Source: Salinibacter grassmerensis (GTDB taxonomy: Bacteria; Bacteroidota; Rhodothermia; Rhodothermales; Salinibacteraceae). From it: a stretch of DNA of 64,000 nt. The notes under the pieces were generated by a model. It did not search any database. It was not told the DNA's origin and was given only the letters and a program-made list of their open reading frames with translations. The translations under genes and the position numbers were made by a program. The stretch covers positions 47,918 through 111,917 of the forward strand of contig NZ_CAMTTF010000009.1 of assembly GCF_947077765.1 (NCBI RefSeq), read 5' to 3'. This document shows positions 35,258 through 44,810 of this stretch, piece after piece (the first letter of the stretch is position 1; every line of letters starts with the position of its first letter).

Positions 35258-38038
35258 TCAGTGTGCTTCGAGCCAGTTGTCGCCGGAGTCCATGTCGACG
35301 ACCACGGGCACGTCGTCGAGGGGCAAGGCCTCGCGCATCTCGTCGTCGATCAGGGTCTGTACGGCCTCCAGCTCGTCCGGGGGCACCTCGAAGACGAGTT
35401 CATCGTGCACCTGCAACAGCATCTGCGTCGCCCAGTCGTCATGGGCGAGCCGGTCGTGGATGCGGTTCATCGCGATCTTGATCATGTCCGCCTGCGTGCC
35501 CTGAATGGGCATGTTCACCGCCACCCGCTCGGCGGCACTGCGCGCGTTGCTGTTCGAGCTGTCGATGTCGGGCAGGTAGCGACGGCGCCCCAGAAGCGTC
35601 TCTGCGTAGCCCTTGTCCTGGGCCTTCTCCACCAGCTCGTTCAGGAGCTGCGAGACCCCAGGGTACGACTTCCGGTACTGCTTGATGATGTCCTGCGCCT
35701 CATCGACCGGCATGCGCATCCGCTGGGCAAGGCCCCACGGCGAGATGCCGTACGGAATGCCGTAGTTCACCTCCTTTGCCTTGCTGCGCTGCTCGGGCGT
35801 CACGTCCTCAGGGTCGATGCCGTACACCCGGGCCGCGGCGTCGGTGTGAATGTCGCCCCCATCCTGAAAGGTCTCCTTCATGGGTTCGTCTCCACTCATG
35901 GCGGCGAGGATGCGCAGTTCGATCTGTGCGTAGTCGGCCGAGAGCAGGGCCCACCCGTCCTTCGGCACAAAGGCGCGCCGGACCTGCCGGCCCATCTCGG
36001 TGCGGATGGGAATATTTTGGAGGTTCGGATCGCTCGACGAGAGCCGTCCCGTGGCCGTACGGGTCTGGTTGAAGCTGGTGTGCAGACGCTCCGTCTCGGG
36101 GTGGACAAGCTCGCCGAGGCTGTCGAGGTACGTGCTCTTGAGCTTGTACGTTGAACGCCAGTCCAGGACGAGCCCTGGAATTTCGTGCTCGGTGGAGAGC
36201 TCTTGCAGCACGCTCTCCTTGGTCGACGGCTTGCCGGTCGGCGTCTTGGAGACGACCGGAAGATCGAGCTTCTCGAACAGAATTTCGCCGAGCTGCTGGG
36301 TGGAGTTGATGTTGAACTCTTCCCCGGCGAGCTCGAACACTTCATCTTCGATGCCGCTGAGGCGCTCTTCCAGCCCGGCCAAGATGTCGTCGAGCACGTC
36401 CGTGTCGAGGCGAATGCCGGTGTGCTCCATCGTGGCGAGCACGTGCACGAGCGGAAACTCGATGTCGTGGGCCACGTCGAGCACGTTTCCCTCGTCCAAT
36501 TGCGCCTCCAGCTCGTCCGCCAGGCGGTACGAAATGTCGGCGTCCTCGCAGGCGTAGGGGGCGGCCGTCTCCACGTCCACCTCGCGCATCGAGTCCCGGT
36601 CGGTGTCATCCCCAATCAGGTCCGCAATCGGAACCATCTTGTAGTTGAGGACCGACCGCGCCACGTCGTCCAGGTTGTGGTTCTCCTCGGGGGCCACCAG
36701 GTAGTGAGCCACCATCGTGTCGAACAGCGTCCCGCTCACCTCGACGCCGTGCTGCTTCAGCAGGAGCAGGTCGTATTTCAGATTGTGTCCGAGCTTTTCG
36801 GTCTCACGCTCCAGCACCGGCCGCAGCACGTCGAGGACCGTATCGGTCGGGGTGTCGTCGGGGAGGGGGGTCGGGACGTAGGTGGCCGTCTCCGCCTCAG
36901 AGCTGAAGGACAGGCCCACGAGGCCCGCCGTCATGGGGTCTCGGGAGGTCGCCTCCGCATCGAACGCATAGCGGGTCTCGTCCGCGAGCCGATCGGCGAA
37001 GTCACGGAGCTCCTCCTCCGTCCGGACGACGTCGTAGTCGACGGACTCCGGATCGAGCTCTTGAACCTTCTCGTAGGGGCCGAAGTCAAATTGCAGGTCC
37101 GGATCGTCCTCATCCGTCTCGTCCTCGAACCCGTCCTCCCCTTCGATGCCGAGACGGTCGCCGAAGGAATCAAACTCCAGCTCCTGAAAGAGGGACGTGA
37201 GCTTCTCCTCGTCCAGCTCGCGCCGCTGGAGCTCGTGCCAGTCGAGGCCCACGTCCAACTCGGTGCGGATGCGAACAAGTCGCTTGCTGAGGCGCGCCTC
37301 CTCGGCGTGCTCCTGCATGCCCTCTCGTGCCCGCTTTCCGCTCAGGTCGTCGGCGTGGTCGATGAGGTTTTCTACGGAGTCGTACTCCCGCAAAAGCTTC
37401 TGGGCGGTCTTCTCCCCGATGCCGTACACGCCTGGCACGTTGTCACTGCTGTCGCCCATCAGGGCCAGCATGTCGACAAATTGGGCCGGATCCAGGCCGT
37501 ATTCCTCCCGAAAGGTGTCTCCGGTCTTAATTTCGAAGTCCTGGTCTCCCTTGGCCGGCTTATAGATCGAGACCTTGTCGCTGAGCAGCTGCTTGAAGTC
37601 CTTGTCGGGCGACACGATGACCACGTCCGCGTCGTCCGCCTCGGCCTGTTTTGCGAGCGCACCAATCACGTCGTCGGCCTCCACGCCCGGCTCTTCCAGC
37701 ACCGGAATGTCGAGCCCCTTCACGATCTCCTTGATGTAGGGGATGTTCTCCAGCAGTTCTTCCGGCGGCGGATCCCGGTTGGCCTTGTAGTCGTCGTACA
37801 TCTCTTTCCGGAAGGTGTCCTCCTCCCCCTCGTCGAACACCACCGCGGCGTGCTCGATGTCGTGGTCCTCGATCAATTTGAGCAGGGAGTTCGTGAACCC
37901 GTACGCCGCGGAGGTATTCTGCCCCTTCGAGTTGATGAGGGGCCTGCTGATGAAGATATAGTGCGCCCGGTAGGCCAACGACATCGCGTCGATGAGGTAC
38001 AGAGCATTGTCATCCGGGGCGGCATCGGGGGCGGACAT
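35258..38038 (-). CDS. polA: DNA polymerase I
   Basis: 926 residues, full length. The 5'-nuclease domain (1-300) opens YLIDAMSLAYRAHYIF and includes the helix-hairpin-helix GIGEKTA. The 3'-5' exonuclease domain keeps its metal ligands: FDAEATS, KYD in GHNLKYD, and YACEDAD, so proofreading is probably active. The polymerase domain has DYAQIELRILA (motif A), RSKAKEVNYGIPYG (motif B) and QVHDELVFEVP (motif C). ATG at 38038 was chosen because the open frame upstream encodes basic, unconserved residues. PolA fills gaps in repair and replaces RNA primers. It diverges from the HAD gene. Confidence 0.97.
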   Translation of the reverse strand: MSAPDAAPDDNALYLIDAMSLAYRAHYIFISRPLINSKGQNTSAAYGFTNSLLKLIEDHDIEHAAVVFDEGEEDTFRKEMYDDYKANRDPPPEELLENIPYIKEIVKGLDIPVLEEPGVEADDVIGALAKQAEADDADVVIVSPDKDFKQLLSDKVSIYKPAKGDQDFEIKTGDTFREEYGLDPAQFVDMLALMGDSSDNVPGVYGIGEKTAQKLLREYDSVENLIDHADDLSGKRAREGMQEHAEEARLSKRLVRIRTELDVGLDWHELQRRELDEEKLTSLFQELEFDSFGDRLGIEGEDGFEDETDEDDPDLQFDFGPYEKVQELDPESVDYDVVRTEEELRDFADRLADETRYAFDAEATSRDPMTAGLVGLSFSSEAETATYVPTPLPDDTPTDTVLDVLRPVLERETEKLGHNLKYDLLLLKQHGVEVSGTLFDTMVAHYLVAPEENHNLDDVARSVLNYKMVPIADLIGDDTDRDSMREVDVETAAPYACEDADISYRLADELEAQLDEGNVLDVAHDIEFPLVHVLATMEHTGIRLDTDVLDDILAGLEERLSGIEDEVFELAGEEFNINSTQQLGEILFEKLDLPVVSKTPTGKPSTKESVLQELSTEHEIPGLVLDWRSTYKLKSTYLDSLGELVHPETERLHTSFNQTRTATGRLSSSDPNLQNIPIRTEMGRQVRRAFVPKDGWALLSADYAQIELRILAAMSGDEPMKETFQDGGDIHTDAAARVYGIDPEDVTPEQRSKAKEVNYGIPYGISPWGLAQRMRMPVDEAQDIIKQYRKSYPGVSQLLNELVEKAQDKGYAETLLGRRRYLPDIDSSNSNARSAAERVAVNMPIQGTQADMIKIAMNRIHDRLAHDDWATQMLLQVHDELVFEVPPDELEAVQTLIDDEMREALPLDDVPVVVDMDSGDNWLEAH

Positions 38039-38296
38039 TCGGGGTGGTGCAGACTGGCGGGAGAAACGATGCGACAGGGCCGAGTTGCCATGATCCAAAT
38101 GAGGCGAGTGACAACGACCGCTCCCTCTAATGTCCGGCGAGAGGACGAGGTTCAAGGATGCCCTTGTAGCACTCGTGCGTTTCTCATTGTTGCTGAATTC
38201 TTCCAAGCCGGTGCCCGGCCGGATCTACCGACGGCCGAGGATGGTATGTTCAGCGGCGACCGCCAATCTCTCTTCCCCCCGAATTTTCTGTACACG

Positions 38297-38980
38297 ATGA
38301 GGCTTCTTCTCTTCGACATCGACGGGACCCTTGTTCGGGTGAATGGGCGTGGCCGTGAGGCCGTCAACGCCGCCCTGTCGTCGCTCATGGACCAGCCGAT
38401 TTCCGCGGACGGCGTGACGTTTTCCGGCCGGACGGACCCGGCCATCGTCGAGGCGGTGCTGACGCACAACGGCCTGTCCGCGACCGACGCCATGATCGAG
38501 GACGTGATTTCGACGTACGTGGAGACTATGCGGGACGTCCTTACGCCGGCCGACGTGGAGGTCCTGCCGGGGGTCTCGGACCTACTGACCAAGCTGGACA
38601 CCCACCCGGACGTACACCTCGGACTGGTCACGGGGAACGTCGAGCCCATCGCGTACGAGAAGCTGTCCACGCACGGCCTGGACGAGTATTTCCCTGTTGG
38701 GGCCTTCGGCAGCGACCACGCGGAGCGGAACCGCTTGCCGGAACTGGCCACCCGACGGGCCGCCGACCACACGGGCCACGCCTTCCGCACCCACGAGCAC
38801 GCCGTCGTCGTCGGCGACACAGCGCATGACATCGAGTGTGCGCGGGCCGCCGGCGCACAGGCGGTGGCGGTCTGCACCGGTCGCTACGGACGAAACGACT
38901 TGTCACAACACGACCCCGATCTGCTGTTCGATTCTCTTCCGGGACCGGCTGCCTTTCTCCGTCAGACGCTGTCGGACTGA
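38297..38980 (+). CDS. HAD-superfamily hydrolase (phosphoglycolate phosphatase-like)
   Basis: 227 residues. The catalytic DxDGT is at residues 7-11 (FDIDGTLV), with the nucleophile Asp7. Motif II lies in VHLGLVTGN and motif IV in VVVGDTAHDIECARAAGA. A helical cap (about 18-85) makes it a subclass I HAD, like phosphoglycolate phosphatases or beta-phosphoglucomutases. The substrate cannot be decided. ATG at 38297 starts exactly at the conserved N-terminus, although the frame remains open far upstream against polA. It converges with the histidine kinase gene, 15 bp between stops. Confidence 0.92.
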   Translation: MRLLLFDIDGTLVRVNGRGREAVNAALSSLMDQPISADGVTFSGRTDPAIVEAVLTHNGLSATDAMIEDVISTYVETMRDVLTPADVEVLPGVSDLLTKLDTHPDVHLGLVTGNVEPIAYEKLSTHGLDEYFPVGAFGSDHAERNRLPELATRRAADHTGHAFRTHEHAVVVGDTAHDIECARAAGAQAVAVCTGRYGRNDLSQHDPDLLFDSLPGPAAFLRQTLSD

Positions 38981-38995
38981 ACCGGGGCCGTGCCT

Positions 38996-41806
38996 TCACT
39001 CGACATCGTGGGCTTTCGGGAGCCAGACCGTAATTCGCGTCCCCTCCCCCTTTTCGGTCTCCACATCGATGGTGCCCTCCATCTGCATGGTGGTCTCCTT
39101 CGTCACCGCAAGCCCGATGCCGGTGCCCTGATACTCGCGCGAAAATCCTTCTGAGGCCTGCCGAAACGGCTCAAAGAGTCCCTCAGCGGTTTCGGGATCC
39201 ATGCCGATCCCCGTGTCTTCGACCTCGAAGGCAACGGAGCGCCCCTCACGGTACGTCCGGATCCACACACGCCCGCCCTCCTCGGTGTATTTGACGGCGT
39301 TGGAAAGGAGGTTTCGCGCCAGGATTTGAACGCCTCCCTCGTCGGCCTCGGCCCATGCCTCTTCTGTCTCCAAGTGGAGAAGGACCTCTTTTTCCTCGGC
39401 CCGCGGCCGGAGCTCTTCGGCAACGGCCCCCGCTTCCTCAACCAGATCGACCGGGTGGGCTTCTAGCTTCATCTCCCCGGCTTCCAGCTTGGAGAGATTC
39501 AACACCCCCTCCAGGGTCTCCAGCAGGCGCTTCCCGCTCTGCTCGATCAATTCGGCGTACCTCTGCAGCGGACTGTCGTCCGGCAGGTCGAGTTCTTTGG
39601 CCTCGGCATTGGTCGCCTCGGCAAATCCGATAATCGAGGTGAGCGGCGTGCGGATCTCATGGCTCATGTTAGCGAGCATCGACGACTTGAGTCGGCTCGC
39701 CTTCTCCGCCTCCTGCTTTGCCTCACGGAGGGCCCGCTCGCGCCGCTTCCGTTCTGTGATGTCCTGAATCGTCCCCCGGATGCGCACCACCTCTCCGTCC
39801 TCCCACTGCGGCTCCCCACGGATGCGCGCCCACCGGAGCCCCTGGCCGGCTTTCAGCCGCACTTCCAGGTCCGACGACGTGCCCTCGTGGAGGGCCGTGC
39901 GCAGTGCCTCTCGGACGCGGGACTGGTCTTCCGGATGGTAATACTTCACCGCCTCTCTCGGATTCGGATCCGCGTCGTAGGGAAACCCGAGAATCTCGTA
40001 CGCCTTCTTCGTCCAGTTTCCTTCGTCGGCCCGCACGTCGTACTCCCAGGCCCCGACGTCCGCAATCTCTTGTGCACGGTCGAAGAGATCATTCTGTCGC
40101 TCCAGGTTCTCCTGGCGTCGATGCTGCTCGGTGATGTTGCGTGTGGTCCCCACGATCTGGCGCACATTCCCCTCGACGACCACAGGGGCAATGCGGGTCT
40201 TCCAGTACGTCGCCCGCTCCCCCAGCGGGATGGTCTCCTCGTACAAAAAGGCCTCTTGGTGCCGCACACACTGCCGACACTTCTCCATCATGAAGTGCCC
40301 GATGTCTCCTCCAAACACCTCCCATGGAGAGCGCCCACGAACCTCCGCTTCGGTGTAGCCAAACTGTTGCTCGTAGACGGGATTCACACGCCGATACTTG
40401 AACGTCCGCCCGTCCTCCCCCTCGTGCACGTCGAGAAGAAAAAGGGCATCCTGGGCATTCTGAAAAAGCGTTTCGGACTGTCGAAGGCGCCGTTCTCGCT
40501 CCTGCCGCTCGGTAATGTCTTGAGAAACCGCGAGTCCGGAGGGGACGTCGCCTTCTTCCCCCCGAATTGGAAGCGTCTGTACGCGGTAGCGCTGCCCTTC
40601 GTATTCTTGTTCGTAGACACACTTTTCCCCGTTCAACGCGCGCCGGAAGTGCCTGACGTGTTCCTGGGCGATCTCATCGGGAAACAGGTCATGCGGGGTC
40701 TTGCCTTCGACCTCCGACCGGGAGAGTCCTGCGCTCTCCAGCCCCTGCCCCCCGGCAAGCCGAAATCGGAGGTCTTCGTCGAAAAGGAACACCCCCCCGT
40801 CCGGAAAATTTTCGACCAGCGTCTGGTATCGTTCCTTTACCACCTGGAGGGTCTTCTCGCGCCGCACCCGATCCGTGATGTCACGCAGGTGAAAGACAGC
40901 CTCCCGGCTTTTTTCCTCCGTCTGGAGGGGGGCCCCGCTTACCGATAGAACCCGTTGGGTGCCATCGGGCCATTGGATTGAGAACTCCGCGTCGCAGACC
41001 GACCCATCCGTCCCCAAGACACGGTGGAACGGGACCTCCTCCTTCGACATGGTCTCTTCCCCGAACGGCGTCAGGGTCCACTCCAACTCCCCATACGTCC
41101 GACCAAGGAGTTCATCTTCACTGCTCCGGAGGACCTCTTTCACTCGCCCATTCGCCTGGACAAAGGTCCCCTCCTGATCGAGGCGAACGATCGCCCCTGG
41201 ACTGGTCTCCACGAGGCGGTCCAGGAGATCGCGCTGTTGTCGAATCGTCATCCGGCCCCGGAGGGAAAAACTGACCGTGAGCCCCACAACGAACATGATT
41301 GCGAGCAAGACCGAGGGCTTTAGTTCCGGGGCAGGGGTCAGGAGCAGCCCTCCAGCCGTGGCCAGGCCCCCAAACCCGAGGAACCAGAGAACCGGCCGCA
41401 ATGACTGAGCGCCGAGTTCAATGACGACCCCGATGGAGGCGTACACGAGCAAGAGGGCAAGCCCATACTCGCTTTCGAAGTCGTTTGCGGTGGCGATGGC
41501 CGTAACCCAGATCATCTGGAGATACATCAGCCCCCACACCAGCGGCACGTAATGGCGTCGGATCCACATGGAGGCGTAGGACAGCAGGAAAAGCCCTCCG
41601 AACAGGCCCGACAGGCCGAGATACGCCCACATGGGACTCGCCGACTCAAGCCCAGACAGCCGATAGAGAATGCTGAGGGACGTAATCAGGAACGCCCCGA
41701 GGAGACTCATCAGACGATAGAGCTGGATGCGATCCCCCTCATCGGACGAGAACGCTCCGTCGTCGGGGCGAAGCAGCGAAGAAAACGTCAGGACAAGCCG
41801 AACCAT
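38996..41806 (-). CDS. membrane histidine kinase with four PAS domains
   Basis: 936 residues. Several hydrophobic segments in residues 30-190 form a membrane sensor module. Four PAS or PAS/PAC units follow (about 200-330, 330-450, 450-575, 575-700), each ending in an ITDR/ITER/ITEQ-type motif. The HisKA domain has the phosphoacceptor H716 in MSHEIRTPLT, and the HATPase_c domain has N (LLSNAVKYT), DTGIGM and GTGIGLAV. There is no receiver domain and no adjacent response regulator, so it is an orphan kinase whose partner lies elsewhere. The signal is unknown; PAS cofactors cannot be read. Confidence 0.93.
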   Translation of the reverse strand: MVRLVLTFSSLLRPDDGAFSSDEGDRIQLYRLMSLLGAFLITSLSILYRLSGLESASPMWAYLGLSGLFGGLFLLSYASMWIRRHYVPLVWGLMYLQMIWVTAIATANDFESEYGLALLLVYASIGVVIELGAQSLRPVLWFLGFGGLATAGGLLLTPAPELKPSVLLAIMFVVGLTVSFSLRGRMTIRQQRDLLDRLVETSPGAIVRLDQEGTFVQANGRVKEVLRSSEDELLGRTYGELEWTLTPFGEETMSKEEVPFHRVLGTDGSVCDAEFSIQWPDGTQRVLSVSGAPLQTEEKSREAVFHLRDITDRVRREKTLQVVKERYQTLVENFPDGGVFLFDEDLRFRLAGGQGLESAGLSRSEVEGKTPHDLFPDEIAQEHVRHFRRALNGEKCVYEQEYEGQRYRVQTLPIRGEEGDVPSGLAVSQDITERQERERRLRQSETLFQNAQDALFLLDVHEGEDGRTFKYRRVNPVYEQQFGYTEAEVRGRSPWEVFGGDIGHFMMEKCRQCVRHQEAFLYEETIPLGERATYWKTRIAPVVVEGNVRQIVGTTRNITEQHRRQENLERQNDLFDRAQEIADVGAWEYDVRADEGNWTKKAYEILGFPYDADPNPREAVKYYHPEDQSRVREALRTALHEGTSSDLEVRLKAGQGLRWARIRGEPQWEDGEVVRIRGTIQDITERKRRERALREAKQEAEKASRLKSSMLANMSHEIRTPLTSIIGFAEATNAEAKELDLPDDSPLQRYAELIEQSGKRLLETLEGVLNLSKLEAGEMKLEAHPVDLVEEAGAVAEELRPRAEEKEVLLHLETEEAWAEADEGGVQILARNLLSNAVKYTEEGGRVWIRTYREGRSVAFEVEDTGIGMDPETAEGLFEPFRQASEGFSREYQGTGIGLAVTKETTMQMEGTIDVETEKGEGTRITVWLPKAHDVE

Positions 41807-41892
41807 GTCGTTCTCGAAAGAGAGGATGACGCTCTCAACAGCCGGAGTGTTTATTCCACTTTTTAGCGACTGTATAGAAAAGGTATGATTGC

Positions 41893-42316
41893 TTAACTTA
41901 TCTCCTCTTTTGGATAATGTTTAAACGTGAGGAGAAGTTCTTTTCGATATCGGTTTCTGCGCTGCCCTGACCCCGACAGTTGGTTGTCGGGATTCTCCAC
42001 CAGCACGATCGTCGCCCCACTTGACTTCTCGCTGAAATGACCGGTGAGGATCATCTGCCTGATGGCTTCTTCTTCCCCCGAGCCCCCTGCCCGCTAGGGC
42101 GATCGACCATGGCCCGTCCTCCCCCACTGCGATCTTGATGAAATGAGTCTGGGATCTGCGCATCCCCATCGGAGTTTGCTGTTGCGACGCCCCCAGAACG
42201 GTCGCCCCAAGGGTCTTCTGAGGGGTGTTCTCCCGCCCCACAGGGGAATGCAGAAGATTCCCGCGCAGATTCCTGCGCACGATCTTACGGCAAATTTGCC
42301 GGGAACGTGCTAGCAT
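41893..42316 (-). pseudogene. orphan gene apparently broken by a one-base frameshift
   Basis: The minus-strand frame from 42316 (or 42163) encodes a plausible sequence up to ...SIALAGRGLG, then turns into basic, proline-rich residues. Removing one G from the five-G run near plus 42074-42078 restores a continuous protein: EEEAIRQMILTGHFSEKS, then GATIVLVENPDNQ, ending in a TAA stop at 41893-41895. Third-position G+C supports the second frame downstream of the run. The repaired protein would be 90-140 residues and matches no family I recognise. Either a recent pseudogene, a programmed frameshift or a sequencing error; 87 bp upstream of the histidine kinase on the same strand. Confidence 0.5.
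42288..42301. promoter_or_regulatory. perfect 14-bp palindrome upstream of purN
   Basis: CGGCAAATTTGCCG, symmetric without spacer, 90 bp before the purN start. It may be an operator for the purN-purH unit. Several perfect 14-mers are expected by chance in 64 kb, and it overlaps the reading frame of the broken orphan, so confidence is low. Confidence 0.25.
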
Positions 42317-42390
42317 TTTCTCTTCTCCACCTACATCTTGATCGACGCACAAGACTAATTCCTCCTCATTGTCCGACCGCCGGCCGACCA

Positions 42391-43044
42391 ATGCGTCTCG
42401 CTGTTTTTGCCTCCGGGGAAGGGACGAACTTTCAGGCCATCCTCGACGCGGTCAGCGGTGGCGCCCTGCCGGCCGAGGTGGCGTGTTGTATCAGCAACAC
42501 CCCGGACGCCGGAGCGCTTGAACGGGCGGAGCAGCACGACGTCCCAACAGAAGTGATCCCGCCTGCGTCGTTCGAAAATCCTGAGACCTTCGGGCGAGCA
42601 TTGCTCGACTCCCTGGCCGCACAGGATGTGACCTTCGTCGCACTCGCGGGGTACATGCAAAAGATTCCACCGAGCGTGGTCGACGCGTACCGGGGGGCCA
42701 TGACGAACATCCACCCGGCCCTCCTCCCCGCCTTCGGTGGCCAGGGCATGTACGGAATGCACGTCCACCACGCTGTGCTCGACTACGGCGTCCACTGGAC
42801 TGGGGCCACCGTGCACCTCGTGGACGAGGAGTACGACCACGGCCCCATCGTGCTGCAGGAACCAGTCCCCGTCTACGCCAACGACACCCCTGAGGCTCTC
42901 GCCGATCGAGTTCGCAAGGTGGAGCATCGCCTCTACCCGGAGGCCCTCCGCCTCTTCGCCGAGAACCGGGTGCACCAGAACGACCGTGCGATCGAATTCG
43001 ACGATCCCGGCCACCCCCGCCGCTCCCCCACTGACTCGGAATAA
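42391..43044 (+). CDS. purN: phosphoribosylglycinamide formyltransferase (PurN)
   Basis: 217 residues. It transfers the formyl group of 10-formyl-THF to GAR, the third step of purine synthesis. RLAVFASGEGTNFQAIL at the start is the phosphate-binding loop. The catalytic Asn and His are in TNIHPALLPAF and the catalytic Asp is in EEYDHGPIVLQE. ATG at 42391 directly precedes the first strand. It is 19 bp upstream of purH, so the two are almost certainly cotranscribed. An acidic Asp/Ser-containing tail extends the usual C-terminus. Confidence 0.96.
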   Translation: MRLAVFASGEGTNFQAILDAVSGGALPAEVACCISNTPDAGALERAEQHDVPTEVIPPASFENPETFGRALLDSLAAQDVTFVALAGYMQKIPPSVVDAYRGAMTNIHPALLPAFGGQGMYGMHVHHAVLDYGVHWTGATVHLVDEEYDHGPIVLQEPVPVYANDTPEALADRVRKVEHRLYPEALRLFAENRVHQNDRAIEFDDPGHPRRSPTDSE

Positions 43045-43063
43045 ATTCCTCTCCCCCCTTCGC

Positions 43064-44650
43064 ATGCCCACTGACGTCCCTTCGCCCGTTCGCCGCGCCC
43101 TCCTCTCCGTTTACGACAAGACCGGCATCGCCGATTTCGCGCGGCGGCTCCGGGCACTCGACGTAGAACTTATTTCAACCGGTGGAACCGCCGAGGCGCT
43201 CCGCGACGCCGGCGTTTCGGTTACCGATGTGGCCGACGTGACGGGTGTGCCCGAGGTGCTGGAGGGGCGCGTCAAAACCCTCCACCCGGCCATTCACGCC
43301 GGCATCCTCGCCCGCCGCTCACGTGAGGACGACATGGCGGCGCTAGACGAGCACGACTACGCCCCCATCGACCTCGTCGTCGGCAACCTCTATCCCTTCT
43401 CCGAAGCGGTTCAGGATCCAGACGCCGACCCGGAGACGGTCATGGAGTACGTCGACATCGGCGGCCCGACGATGCTGCGCGCCGCCGCCAAAAATCACTT
43501 TGACGTCGGTGTGGTCTCGGCACCCGACCAGTACGCCGCCGTCGCCGACGAGCTGGAGCAGAACGACGGGCACCTGTCCGCCCCCACGCGTCGGGACCTC
43601 GCCGAGGCGGCCTTTGCCCACACCTCCGCCTACGACCAGGACATCGACGCGCACCTGTCGCGTTCCTCCGGATCAGATGCGGACGGCGACACCGAGCCTC
43701 CACAGACCTACGACGCCTCGTTGCCGCAGGCCCAATCCCTCCGGTACGGCGAGAATCCACACCAGCAGGGCGCCCTCTACGGCGATCCGTCCGCGTTCTA
43801 CGAAAAGCTGCACGGCAGAGCCCTTTCCTACAACAACCTGCTCGACACGAGCAGCGCCCTCGCGCTCATCGACGAGTTTCGCGACGCAGGGCCCACCTGT
43901 GCCATCCTCAAGCATACCAATCCCAGCGGCGTCGCCACCGCCGACACCCTTGAGGACGCGTGGCACCAGGCCTTCGCCACCGACACCCAGTCTCCCTACG
44001 GCGGCATCGTCGTCGTGAACGAGGCCCTCGACCGGGCCACCGCGGAGGCCATCGACGAGATCTTTACCGAAATCGTCATTGCACCCGAGTTTGAGCCCGG
44101 CGTGCTCGAGTTTCTCACAGAGCAAGACCGGCGCCGCGTTGTTCGTGCCACGCAGCCTGCTCGAGGCAGCGACCGGCTGGACGTCCGCTCCGTGCTAGGC
44201 GGGCTGCTGGTGCAGACGCGCGATCCTGTGCTGCCCCCCGCCGCCACCGCCCAAAACGACTGGGAGGCCCCAACTGCCCGCGCCCCCTCCGACGATGAGC
44301 GCGCCGACCTCGACTTTGCCTGGCGCGTCGCCAAGCACGTAAAAAGCAACGCGATCGTCTACGCCCGCGACCAGGCCACCCTCGGCGTCGGGGCCGGGCA
44401 GATGAGTCGCATCGACGCCTCCGAACTCGCGGTGTTTAAGGCCGAGAAGTCGGAACTTGACCTGACCGGTTCCGTGGTAGCGTCAGACGCGTTTTTCCCG
44501 TTCGCCGATGGCCTAGAGGCCGCCGCAGACGAAGGAGCACGCGCGGCCATCCAGCCCGGCGGATCCATCCGCGACGACGAAGTCATCGAGGCCGCCGACG
44601 CCCACGACGTGGCCATGATCCTTACCGGCCAGCGTCACTTTCGGCACTGA
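43064..44650 (+). CDS. purH: bifunctional AICAR transformylase/IMP cyclohydrolase (PurH)
   Basis: 528 residues, normal length. It catalyses the last two purine steps: formylation of AICAR with 10-formyl-THF and cyclisation to IMP. The N-terminal cyclohydrolase domain (1-200) has [30 protein letters not shown] and [13 protein letters not shown]. The C-terminal transformylase has [22 protein letters not shown] (catalytic Lys-His) and [15 protein letters not shown] at 43064 fits the family; the frame is also open far upstream over purN but in a different reading frame from it. Pyrimidine-rich leader before the ATG. Confidence 0.97.
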   Translation: MPTDVPSPVRRALLSVYDKTGIADFARRLRALDVELISTGGTAEALRDAGVSVTDVADVTGVPEVLEGRVKTLHPAIHAGILARRSREDDMAALDEHDYAPIDLVVGNLYPFSEAVQDPDADPETVMEYVDIGGPTMLRAAAKNHFDVGVVSAPDQYAAVADELEQNDGHLSAPTRRDLAEAAFAHTSAYDQDIDAHLSRSSGSDADGDTEPPQTYDASLPQAQSLRYGENPHQQGALYGDPSAFYEKLHGRALSYNNLLDTSSALALIDEFRDAGPTCAILKHTNPSGVATADTLEDAWHQAFATDTQSPYGGIVVVNEALDRATAEAIDEIFTEIVIAPEFEPGVLEFLTEQDRRRVVRATQPARGSDRLDVRSVLGGLLVQTRDPVLPPAATAQNDWEAPTARAPSDDERADLDFAWRVAKHVKSNAIVYARDQATLGVGAGQMSRIDASELAVFKAEKSELDLTGSVVASDAFFPFADGLEAAADEGARAAIQPGGSIRDDEVIEAADAHDVAMILTGQRHFRH

Positions 44651-44810
44651 GTGCACGCCGGCGGTCGGGTCTCCGGCACGGCCGTCGGTCACGCGTCCTC
44701 GCCAGGGGTGGGCCCTTCTCGACCGCCGCCCCTCCAGTCTCTGCCCAACCGGCCGGTGCAGCCACAACACGTCTCTTCCCCCTCCGGCCCTCATCCGTAC
44801 AGAACAATCG

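Noticed and set aside
36185..38296. Plus-strand reading frame open upstream of the HAD gene, antisense to polA, giving an apparent 931-residue protein
   Set aside because: The minus strand encodes a complete DNA polymerase I with all motifs; the plus frame is a codon-bias shadow. The HAD protein starts at 38297 with its conserved motif.
42040..42320. Possible transposase remnant near 42.1-42.3 kb
   Set aside because: I looked for DDE-type blocks and inverted terminal repeats and found none. A frameshifted orphan fits better.
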